Source: Adineta ricciae (taxonomy: Eukaryota; Rotifera; Eurotatoria; Adinetida; Adinetidae). From it: a stretch of DNA of 64,000 nucleotides. Shown one piece after another: positions 1 to 11,500 of this stretch; the first letter of the stretch is position 1, and every line of letters starts with the position of its first letter. The notes beneath the pieces were generated by a model. That model had not been told where the DNA came from. It saw only the letters and a list, made by a program, of their open reading frames with translations, and searched no databases. Made by a program: the position numbers and the translations under genes. Where the stretch lies: assembly GCA_905250025.1 (NCBI GenBank), contig CAJNOJ010000110.1, positions 186,001-250,000 of the forward strand. The letters are read 5' to 3'.

Positions 1-1911
1 ATATTCAAAAGAAACTCGAAGAATTAATTACTCTTCATTATCAGCCAGCACTCATGGCGTCTTATGATCCATACCGACTTCTTCGTGAGATGAAGGACCA
101 ACAAAACCTGAATGAGAAGGCATTAGAATATTTGCGAGGACGGTATTTCTATTCACGAGAGTCTGTAGTGAAACCTTTGGAAAACAAATTATGTTTGTTT
201 TGTTTCTTTTCAATAGAACATTGCCAAGTGGGAGTGAATATCTGTCATTGCCATATATTTCGAATCGTTCACGACATCGAGATGGCGAAGATGTCAGGTA
301 AGAATGAAAGCAATTGTAATGATGACAATAGTACGACAAAACAATAGAGACGAACGTATAAGTGTCAATGATGAAAAGAGCATTGCCGGAGCACGGCTAG
401 TTGTTTGTCTGTGTGACATCGAACTGATTGTAAATAAACATGTGTTTGTAGGAGTCTTCGTCAAGATTATATGTATACAGGTGGTCACGATGCACGAACG
501 ATTGCTCGTTATAGCGATTTGGAATATCGAGTAAGATCTCGTGAAAATTCGCCCTGGACGAAAGAATATCCTGAACCACTACGACAAGCTCGATGTTTGT
601 ATTTTCGGATTGGAAATCAGATAGATACTGGTCTCTTTTCTCTGTAGATCAAACTGACCCACGAATCGATGTGGAAATTGAACAAATACGATCAGCTACG
701 GAAGAAAATTCACGACTCAGGAATGAACTTCATGAAATGTACAAAAAATTCCAAGCGCTCGATTCCCGTGAGTTTTCATTTCCACTGTGTACAGATATTG
801 ACTGGGAAGACTAACATGATTCTAGGTACGAAACAGCTAGAAGTATCATTAACAGCACGTGGACCATCGAGTTACATTGAACCACCAGGTCCTTATCAAC
901 TACCGACAGCCTACTATCCTCAAACACAAAGAGCACCCTATTCCAATCATAACGATCATGTCTACCGACAACAATATCTGCCCCAAACCGAACCTTTTGC
1001 CTACTCACAACCGTCTCGAATAAATCAGAATGGCCAATATGACCAATATCAAACACGTAATCAAGCAACAGCAGCAGCAACAACCGTCTTACCATACGTT
1101 GATAAGAATGCTGTAGCTCGTACCAGTCCTCCCATGAGCTTCGTCGATTCAAACGTATATCAAATACGTGATGCATATGTATCAAAACCCTATGAACCAA
1201 CCAGTGGTTTCGTCATATTTTTTGATTTTATATGCGATGTTCCAACAGATGTTGAGCAAAGTCGTCTGATCACATGTCTTCATCATCCTAAATCAGGATA
1301 TGGTCCACCATCTATCTTAGAACCGGTCAAAACTGAACAATATGTGGATCCAAGAACGAATGATCATTTGCGTGTTGCAATAATTTCAACTAAACAACCT
1401 GTAGCAAAGTATGTAAAGCAAATACGAATATCTTCCTCAATCAATAATATATTCTGTATAAAGATGTCCAGCAGAGCAAGCTTTAACAGTCGTTATCGAA
1501 GTCCAAATTTCATCGGACCGCCAAGCAGCGCTCGAGCAACTGAAAACGAATGCTTACGTCAAACTACCATTGTTCGATAATCAAAATCGATTAGCAAGTG
1601 GCCGATGGAAAGTTCCATTGAAATCACATCCACTTGACCCAACTGAAAGTCTCGCTATCATTAGTACACGCCCATCGGTAAGTGTGGAGGGAGAAACTGT
1701 GTGGTGTAATTCGTCAGCAATGATTCTCACTCTAGTACGAACGTGCGGAATTATACTATCGATTGGTCAATTCGCTAGATGGAGATCAACAAGCATCTGT
1801 TCCGCATTCACCAAGCGATCGAGGTCAATATCAATATCCTATACAAGTAAGTTAATGATCTTTTGTTTTCATTAAGAAATGATATTTGAATTATTTTAGT
1901 ATCGAATATGA
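1..1911 (+). CDS. CCDC17: CCDC17-like coiled-coil protein, 3' part (5' end outside window)
   Basis: The reading frame is open at base 1, so the gene begins upstream. Exons read as <1-160, 217-297, 452-594, 648-767, 826-1408, 1464-1677, 1736-1846 and 1900-1911, all with GT/AG introns and consistent phases; the last exon adds only YRI and a stop. The N-terminal visible part is charged and helical (around QKKLEELITLH and IEQIRSATEENSRLRNEL), followed by a Gln/Tyr/Pro-rich linker. The C-terminal part carries the pattern I recognise from CCDC17: EPTSGFVIFFDF, then LFDNQNRLASGRWKVPLKSH, LDPTESL, AELYYRLVNS and finally QYQYPIQ. CCDC17 is a poorly characterised animal coiled-coil protein, so I give no molecular function. 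The orthology call rests on remembered motif similarity, not a search. Confidence 0.72.
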
Positions 1912-2348
1912 TAATCCTCACTGGTAGAACAAGTTCAATCCATCGAACTTATGACTATAACGAACTCTTTTTCCTCTATGTCGACAAGTCATTTTCGATT
2001 TGTTCATAGACTATTATATTTGGGATTGTTTTGTTTTTAAATGATGATAATGCAAATGAACAGGCAGAGCAAGCAAAAAGAAAGAAAGAAAGAAAGAAAG
2101 AAAAAAGAATGAACAAAGAATAGCAATAGAATTAATGATTGAAATTTGACGATCGCAGAAAAAGTAATACGAAAAAATCATTCCAGTAGATAAAAAAAAG
2201 TTTCCATTGAACAGATGTGATGTGATCGTCGAATTTTTTTTTCAATCGTTCATACTCTATAGAACACGCACAAAACACAAAGACAGGAACCCAGAAAGAA
2301 GAATACATGCACACACACGAAAAACGAAGTTTAATGTCTATCTGCTAG
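1912..2348. other. Intergenic, convergent 3' ends of CCDC17-like and ankyrin genes
   Basis: No convincing coding sequence. It holds a short GAAA microsatellite near 2085-2108 and A-rich tracts, and probably the 3' UTRs of the two convergent genes. Confidence 0.6.
2084..2108 (+). repeat. GAAA tetranucleotide microsatellite
   Basis: About five to six perfect GAAA units lie in the intergenic spacer downstream of the CCDC17-like gene. This is a simple repeat with no further significance visible. Confidence 0.8.
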
Positions 2349-2534
2349 TTACTCGTCGACATGTTGTTGACCTAGAATAGAAAAGCAAAGGCAAAGATAA
2401 ATATATCAATTGTCAAATAGTGGAAATGTGCGTTTAAGAACGAGTAAAGCACAACGCGAATCACACTTCGAAACAAAAGCGAATAAGGACAACATCGACT
2501 AAGAAGAGGGGAAAAGACAAAGTGGTCAGTTACC
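2349..2534 (-). other. Possible alternative last intron and exon of ankyrin
   Basis: Instead of stopping at 2526 (ending TLQSGN), the transcript can splice at 2534 (AGTG|GTAACT) to a good acceptor TTCTAG at 2372, giving the ending SGQQHVDE and a stop at 2349. Both ends are open; transcript data are needed to choose. Confidence 0.4.
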
Positions 2535-5500
2535 ACTCTGTAAAGTAGTGGATGTTGCCAGTACTGAATGGTAATCATTGGGTATAGATGTAGTAGAAGA
2601 AGAAGCAGAAGAAGAAGAAGGTATATGACTAGCTCCCAATGAGCCGGGATACGAAGGATATTTTTTCTTAGTACACTGTCCAACGAATTCGGTTGTGGAA
2701 AATGACGGCGTGGAAAATTGCTTTTTTGATTGTGTATTTACAATGGAAGTAAGCTTTGTTTGCATTTGTTGTTGATATATCACAGAAGAAGACGAAGATG
2801 CTGACGACGAAAATGATGGATGAATGGAAAGAAATTGATTAGTATTGAGATTAGATTGATGGGATGATGGTTCGAAATGTTCTTCATCGTCGAGAGAAGT
2901 TTTATTGGATTTAAATATAACAGTTGTCACATCCGATTGTGAGGATACTGGCTCACTTGATATGGATTTCGATAGTTTATCACTGTTGATTGATTCAACC
3001 ATATCGTCCAAAAGATTTTTCGCTTCGACATCGACAGATTTTCGGTGAGTTTTGGAAGCTCTGTCATCACGATCGGTTTCGCTTCCAGCATCGTAATCAT
3101 AGTTTGCCGAAGGTTTTTTCGCTACCGATGAGTAAACATTTATCCGCAGATAATCTTTTTGTGGACTAGCTAATTTCAATTCTGTTTGCAAGGATTCTAG
3201 ATTTGTCCGAAGGATTCCTTCTTGCAGAGTCTTTAACAAGGACTTTTCAGTAGAATCTTTTGGAGGAGAATCAAGACTTTCCCGGCGCTTCGAATTATCA
3301 TTCGAGTCAAATTTCAGTGTCAGTGATTCGTGAGCGTTGGTCTGATCGGTTGAACGTTTTCGTCGTGAAATTGGTCGTTCACCACCTCCGCCACTACTAT
3401 CTTCACCTTCACCGGAGTACTTCTCGTGACGTTTGCGAACAGGACAGTCTTCATCCGAACTGGAATTTTGCATTTGATCATAATCGTGAAGTGACGAAGA
3501 GACAGTATGGAAATAGACATCGGTGTCCGATTGAGAATTACGACGAATGATTGGCGGAACTAATGAAACAGGACTTTGAACAATGTCAAAATGTTTCGTG
3601 TCAGTTTGGGCACGTCGTAGAACTTTCGAAAATGGAGATCGAGGCGAGATTTTCGGTGGCGGTGGCGGTGGTGGTAGCGGGTCTGGTATATATTCTTCGA
3701 CTTCTTCTTCATCGATTCCAACTAGCTTTTCAACTTCACCATCGGACGAACTACTACTATTATTACTGATTGATAGACGATCACTGATATTTTCGACGGA
3801 AGAGTTATCGTGTTCATCATTCAATTCCGAAACAGCGTCGTTCAAAACTTGATGTACGAGATTATTTGCAACGGTATAAAATTGTTCGTCGCTAATATTA
3901 TTCTGTTGTCCAGGTGTGCGGAAGGCTAATGGACGTTGACAACTGCTAGTTGGTTCGATAGCATCGGAAAACGTGGATGTTGGAAGTGGATGGCATTCGG
4001 ACTGTTCTGGGCTTGATTCTTTTTCCAGTACATCATCAAACGGTGTTGAAAGACGTTGTTGTGAAAACTCCATCGAATTTTCTTTTGATAACGCCGTTAA
4101 AAATTCGACAGATGCATCGTTACTTGTCGTAGTTAAACTATGACGTTTCGAATCATCACTCGTCAAAGCAGACTCCGATAATGTTCGATGCTGTATTTGT
4201 GAGCTTGTTAGTAATGATCTTTGATCATGTCTACCAACATTTCCAATGTTATACAGTTCAGGACTACGAACAAGCTTGCTCTTCTCTTCGTCGTGTAAGT
4301 CATGAGCTGACTGAAAGCGTTGTTGATCTAATGCGTTAGTAGTAGAATCACTTGTTCGTTGTTTCCCAAGATTTCCCATTGCTTCTTGAACGATTTCTAC
4401 CGGCTTGTTGACAAGCAATTTCATTCGATCAAGAAAACCAATATTTGCTGTATCTTGATCATTATCGGATAGTACTAGTTCATCTTTATCGATTAAACAC
4501 AACGTCGATAGAGAATGTGGCTCGGGTGCTTGCAAAGAAGATGATGTACTGTGAAGACTGTGTTCACTGGTTGTTCGTCGAGGTGTTTCAGTTTGATTGA
4601 TTTCGACTTCGGTGGAATGATAATCGAGTGAGTCGGACGATGGCTGAGTGATAGAATCTCGGCTAAGATCGATCTGTTGGTCAGATTTACTTGGACGGTG
4701 ACTTTCTTCGTCAGAAGATGTTCCATCTTCATTAGTCATTGTCATATAACTTGCAGATTTGAAATCCTCATTGTCTTCGTGGCTATCCGCTGCCGATGAG
4801 GTGAATGACGGCTGATCGTACGTTTGATTATCGTAACGTGACATTCGTCGAAGATAATCAAGTTGCGCCGCTAGTTCAAATGTTTGATCGACGGAATTGT
4901 CTTCATGTGAAAGGCCAAAATCGTCCGAGATACTGGTCGCTGCCGATCGTTGACCTGACAGTCGACGTTGATCAACGATAATCGTTGGAATCGATTTAAG
5001 ATAAGACTAAAAATACAACAAAAAGCTTTTTAGACACGATCATCTTCAAGGGATTGAATAGCATTCACGAATGGAGTGAACGATAATCTTCTTACCTCTC
5101 TAATCATAATATCCCGTGCTTCTTTAATAATATTATCAACCATATCCTGGACAGCTTGGTTTTCATCGAGTTGTTGCAATGCGGCTAACGAATCACGACG
5201 ATACTTGATAATATCTTCTGATAAGGAATCAATATTCGTCGAAATAAATATCTCTTCATGAATACGGTTGTTTAACTGCTTGGAAACTGTTTGTAGCTCG
5301 TTCATTAATCCGCCGAGTTCATTGAAAGATTTTGATGATATAGGAGATTTGATACTTTCAAGTGACTCATCAAGTTGATCCTCTAATTTTTCTTCCATGT
5401 CTTGCAGTTCAACGACAAGATTGGTTAATTCAGTAACAGATCTTGCTGTAATAATTTGTGGAATGGCAATATGAGATGTTTTGTTTTCTGATAGACTGGA

Positions 5501-8500
5501 AGACGATGACGATGATGATGAAGATGACGACGACGATCGAGGACGAGAATGATGAATTTGATGTTCAAGTATTTGTAATTCTTGAACGAGATTACCGAGT
5601 TCTTGTGCTGATTTGGATGCGACAACATCCGTGACGAAGAGATAAGGTTGATCAGATATTTGTGGAATTAATTTTTCATTTTCTTCGTTCTCGTCGTCCG
5701 ACGACAAATACCCATCGGAATTCGCTTCATCATTATGCTCACTGCTCGTTGATGAAAGTTCACTTGGAGTAAGTTCATTATCATATTTAATCAATGCGCT
5801 TTCTATAGCATGTTGAACGAGTTGAACAGCTGTTTTGTAATATAATTGTTCTTGTTCGTATTCAATGGCTTCCGAAATTGCGCCATTCAGGATTCTTCCT
5901 ACAATTTCATTTGATGTCTGTCGAAGACGTGCTTCATATTCGGATGAATAAAATTCATTTTCATTGGGTGGATCAGTTGGCATCGAATTGGCTTCATTAC
6001 TTTCATCTTCATGTTTATCTTCATCGTCTTGTTCCAAAGATGGAGGAGAGACGAAGATAAAAGCAACTTCATTTGGAGACTTTCTCACAGAGAAATCTTC
6101 CTGTGCTGGCTCGCGAACTTTCTCCACAACTGTTTCATCTTCTTCGATTATCGTCGGATGGCGTGATTTATTGAATTGATCTTCGACGAAAGTAGACGAG
6201 GGCAATTTCTCGATTTCATGTATGATTTCACAGAGAGACGATTTTGAATGTCGTCGTTCAGTTGTAATGAATGATTCCGCAAGAATCTCTTCTTCTTCGT
6301 CGTGCGTTGGTTGCTTCTCGATCTTCGTCGGTTTTCTTGACCAGGATGCAGCAAGCATAAGATCACTCATGATCTCTCGAAGGTTATCAATTGATAGAGA
6401 TGGAGAGTTTGATTCAGGCGCATTCTCTGCAAAGTTTTTGATGAACAACGAACGCTGCGAATCGCCTTCGTAAAAAACTTCACTTGATACAAGTGGTTTT
6501 TCAGGAATTAAAGGTTTCTTCTTCGGTGAATGGTCGGCATCTTTATTCGGGTCCACATGATGATATAGCGAACGATTGACATCGCCTTCGTAGAAACTGG
6601 AAGCACTGATTCGAGCATCTTCGGGTATTAATCGTCGGTGATTCGGTGGAGTTGCCGGTGTCTTCTTGGGTTTGAGTGTTTTATCGCCTTCGAAGAAGAC
6701 ATCACTTGTAATAACTGGATTTTCCGGAATCAAACGTCTAGGTTGTGGCTTCGGAGATATTTTGTATTCGTTGGAACTGGTATCTTCGTCGATGATTTGT
6801 ATCAATTCTAATTTATCTTCGAAATCACTAATTAAATCTCGTTGAGATTGTGTATCATTTGTTTTAAGTTGTTCGATAATATGTTGTAAACTGTTGAGAT
6901 CATTTTCAAATAAATCAACAAAATCATATTGGTTTGGCATATGGCTCTGAGTGCATTGACTTTCTAGCTCACTTAGTAGATAGTCAACATGAAGTCGATC
7001 TTGTTTGCTGAAGTAAAGTTTGTGTAGAATGAATTTCAAATCGTTGATTTTCTTCTGTAATGTATTTAGAACTGTTGGTGTTAGAGATTTATGTCGCAAT
7101 TGATCAATGATTAAATAGATTTCTTCGATTTTATTTTCGAAGTTTTCAAATTGATCGTCATGTTGAAGTAATGATGATGAACGGATGGTTTTCATTTCAG
7201 ATAATTGTTCATAACGATCCAGCAGTACACTTTCATCTTCGTCGGAAATGGAACCATGACTTTGCGCTTGTTTTTCTTCGTCGGGAGCATCGGTGTCACT
7301 ATCGAATTCGAAACTATCGGGTAGTTTGATAGCTGCACGTTTCATAACAGGTGAGGAAAATTTTTGCAAATGTTCATGCACTTGCGAATCAGGAATGGGT
7401 TGAGCGACCCAGAATGAGTTCACTGCTTTAACAACGATATAATGACTTTTGGGTGATTGAGCGTCGTAGTGAATTTCTAAACAATCTGGTAGCTTTTCAT
7501 TGGACGGGGATGTTTGAATAGCCAACGATTGTTGAAGGAGATTTGTTCGAGATGTATCAAACGGTGATGTCGTACTATCGACTTTATGATGAGCATCAAA
7601 CTGTCCTTTGAGAGATTCAAGTATTGTGCCGGTAATGGCAGTTACACCTTCGTTAACTGCCAAACGTGAACGTAGAACAGATAATTCATGTTCGGCAGTT
7701 AGTAGTTCTGACTGTAATAGAGGGGATTCTTTTTCAATCATATTAGTTATATTCTGCTCGAACGATAATTTCGTAGGTAAGGGTAACCGGCGTCGACAAT
7801 TCGATGATGATGATGTTGATGATGACAAAGCATTATCGAGGTCTTTAGATTTGTCTTGTTGTTCGGTAGTAATCGGAGGTTCTTCATTCATATTTGTAGT
7901 TGTCGAAGGAATTTTATTGAATTGTTGAAATGGTACATTGGAATTTTTACTCGGCATTGTTGATGGAAGTTTAGCGGATGTTATGGTAGTAGCGTAAGGA
8001 GTGGAAAAAGAAGAAAATGTAGAAGAAAGGAGAGAAGAAGAATTTAATAATAACGATGGTTCTGATAATGATGATGATGATGGTGGTAATAGTGGTGATG
8101 ACGTTTCTTCTCCTTTGCTGGCAAGAGTAGCTGTAAACAATAGAAAACAAGGAAAAAACGAGTTGTAGCAGCTTAGCAGTCACTTCATCGTCTTCGATTC
8201 TTTCTGATTCTCTTTAACAGATTAGATTGGAAAGGAATGCGAGAAAGAAAAAAACAACAGAACGAGACTCTATCTAACATCCACACACAGAAGTGCCTTT
8301 TTTTTCTTAGGAACGAGAAAAAAAGAGGACAGACAGATATATACGGAAAAAAAACGGAAAGTTTTCTTTTTCTCGAGCAGGATTCTGTGTGTGATACGGT
8401 TTGCGCTGTTGAAGGAATGAAGAGGAAGGGTAAACGGCCATCTGTTAGAGCATGCAAACATGTAAGCAAATGAAAGGAAATAGGTGCAGTAATAATAAAA

Positions 8501-11500
8501 AAACGATGTTAGTCGATAAGACAAGCATTCAAAGAAAAAAAGTGTCTCTTGTCTTGATTCATTTTTTTCTCTTTACTTTGATGATCGATTATTATGGAAA
8601 TTTTCTTTTTCTATTGTTTACACATACTCAATGCCGGGAGTGAATGATGATCAAGAAGAAGGAGAATGAGGAGGAGAAAACGACGAAGAGAAGGATAAGA
8701 AATACAACAACAACAACAATAACAACAACATCGAGAAAACAACAACCATGCAACACATACACACACGCACAACAGCATTGATTATAAACCGTATCACACA
8801 CATTCCCTTAGAGTAGATATGTTTCAACATTTATATATACACAGACATGATGCAACAGATGTGCTAATTCGCGCATAGAAAAATTCAGTGAATTTTTTTT
8901 TAACTACATGCGATTTATAGGCTCAATCTCGCGGATAACTCCATGCTTTCATCTGTGCTTACATTTATTGATTTCTCGAATCATTTTGAGCTAGAAAAAT
9001 CATTGATGAGAGTTGTTTGCTTTTCCGTAGAAGTCGAGAAGAGAATGAACATTTCACTTTATTTACCTTCGTGTCCAATGGAAGATTGAAGAGTTGTTGG
9101 ATCGAGATTATCTAAAAAGAAGAAATAAGTAATCCTCCTTTTGTTTCATTTTCCATTGGAAATTCATCGACAGAAAAAAAAATAATAATAACAAAAGTAG
9201 AGATTCAAATCAATCATCACTATCATGCGCACACGGCATACGCAAACCTTGATGATGACTAGGCGGATTGTCTTGAGCAAGAACATTCGTTGCATATGAT
9301 ATATCACATTCATCAAGCGATTCGATAGTATTTTCCATAAGTTCCACTGTGGGTGTCGACGCTATCGTACATGAAAGAAAAAGTCAGCGTTTTTTTTTTA
9401 AATTTTTTTCAAGACAAGCAAATTGGTTTTGGCCATGCCATTTGAAGAGGAAGAGGAAAAGGAAAAAGGAAGGTAAAAAGACATGCTAGGAATAGATGAG
9501 CGTATCCATGCTTGATGTAGTGTGCACGATCGTTGTCTACCTTGAGAAAGGCTTTCTATCGTATCATCATCACTTGTATCAGAATTGAAATGTTGCGTTG
9601 GAGTCAAAGTAACACCGGTATTGAATGTACTAGCTGCTGAAACGTACGTTGGACTTGTTGCGGTCGATGTCGAAAAGTTATCTAAGCTTTCGTAGAGTGT
9701 GGCTGTCGATGACGATGATGGTGTCGAACATCTCGTTGTCGATGGTGACGTATCTTGTGGTTGATGATTGTTATCGTCTTGAAAACTTCCGTTCGATACA
9801 TGTGAATTATCATAATTGCCCGAAAATGAACGAACTGATGTGATATTATCAGCATTTTCTGGAAAAAATACTGTATTATCACGCGCTATGCTCACTTCGA
9901 AATTCGCATTACTTTCACGAGAAGTATTTTCGGTAGATTCCAATTGGTTAAAAATTCTATTACTATTAGAAGCGGATGTCACAGGCTGATCTGTTTCATC
10001 TTCATTAGCGTTGACAGATGTTGTCGACGAAAGTAATGTCGTCGGTGTGCTGACAACAGTGACTGATGTTGTGACTATTGGTGTCGGCTTGATAGTCACA
10101 ATCTCGCGCAGTGGCGAAACAATCTTGGGAGTTACACCGGGTTGAGTTTGAAATGAAACAAACATTAATGGACGTGCCAACGAAGGAGGAGTCGGTGAAA
10201 TATGAGTTGTGACAATCGAATGAGGAAATGATGAAGTATTATTACTAGATGTCTTCGATGATGGAGTCGATGTCGTAACACATTCTTGAGTTTCTCGCAA
10301 GATTGTTTCAGCCAATTCGGTGGCGAAATGAATGATCTTCACTGGAACGATTTCTTTAGCTGATTTCTCAACGGATGATGAGATCAGGTTAACTCTTCTT
10401 GGCTGTTCTGATTCGAATTCAAATGATTTTGTCATCACTGGCGTATCTGTGTTTGTGACCAGTCGACTTGCATCGACTATGAACGATTGAAGAGTTTGTA
10501 AACTATCGGAAACGTGTAAATTTCCTGATTGGCTCATGTCCGGCGGTGTTGTACGTAAAATACTTATATCAGTATCGTCATTGGAAACAATGCCAAACGC
10601 ATCAGCGAGATTCAGAACTTTTTTTACAGCAGTATCTGTTTGTTGCATCAAACTTTTATTACTATAGAGAGAGAAATGTCGCGGCGGCTTCGCCGGTGGA
10701 ATAGGCGTGATGTCCACCGACGATAGCGAGTCCGATTCGTCATTTTGACGCGGTGGTTTAGCTGGTGGTGGTGTGAATGTTGTTTGACTGATAGATTCAC
10801 ATGAACTAATGGAGAATTCATTGCCTTGTTGATCAAAATGATCATTGGTAGAAAGCGAATGAACATATGGCTGATGGGAACTTGTCAATGGTGGTTCAGT
10901 CGAATGTGCACCATCATCTGATTTCTTTTTCGTGATTGTCCTTTTCAGCGGTCGAACGACAGCATGCTTGAATGCGTTTGCTATCGCACGTGCTTGATCA
11001 GGAATTATTCTCGACTTTATAAAACGCTCACCTACAGGTGTTGGATTAACACGTGTAGATGCTGGAAAAAAAACGATGAGAGATAATATATATGTATATA
11101 TATATGAACTACTAATCTAAGTGATCTACGATGTCATATTTCATGCACTCATTCGGTCAGTTTTCACTTACGAATATCATCTAAAGCTTGAGATGTTTGC
11201 TCAGCTAATTGTTGAGTTGTTGTTTTTGATTGGTCAGTGAGTGTATCTGATTGAACCGATGAGATTGCAGGTTGATTATCTGGTAAGATCGGTGTTGCTT
11301 CTTGAACAATGTTCACAATTCCGAAATCACCAAATTTTTTTGAAGATTTTTTTGATTGAAATTCTAAATGAAAACATCAGCGTCATTTGGATGACAGGAT
11401 AGATTTTTACTAATAGTCCGACGTTTTCTTTTGAATAACCCGCAGCATAAGGTTCGATTTCTATTCAAACAGAGTAATGGCATGTCTAATCGATTAGTAT

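Noticed and set aside
3260-3852. Plus-strand frames over the last ankyrin tail exon
   Set aside because: They are antisense shadows of the long minus-strand coding exon, produced by Ser-rich codons.
8185-8643. Overlapping plus- and minus-strand frames in the ankyrin intron
   Set aside because: They shadow each other in A/T-rich intron DNA and show no domain, signal peptide or splice logic.
9398-9540. Read-through end of the ankyrin tail exon as coding
   Set aside because: The stretch is a polypyrimidine run typical of an intron, and a good donor at 9541 joins in phase to the next exon.
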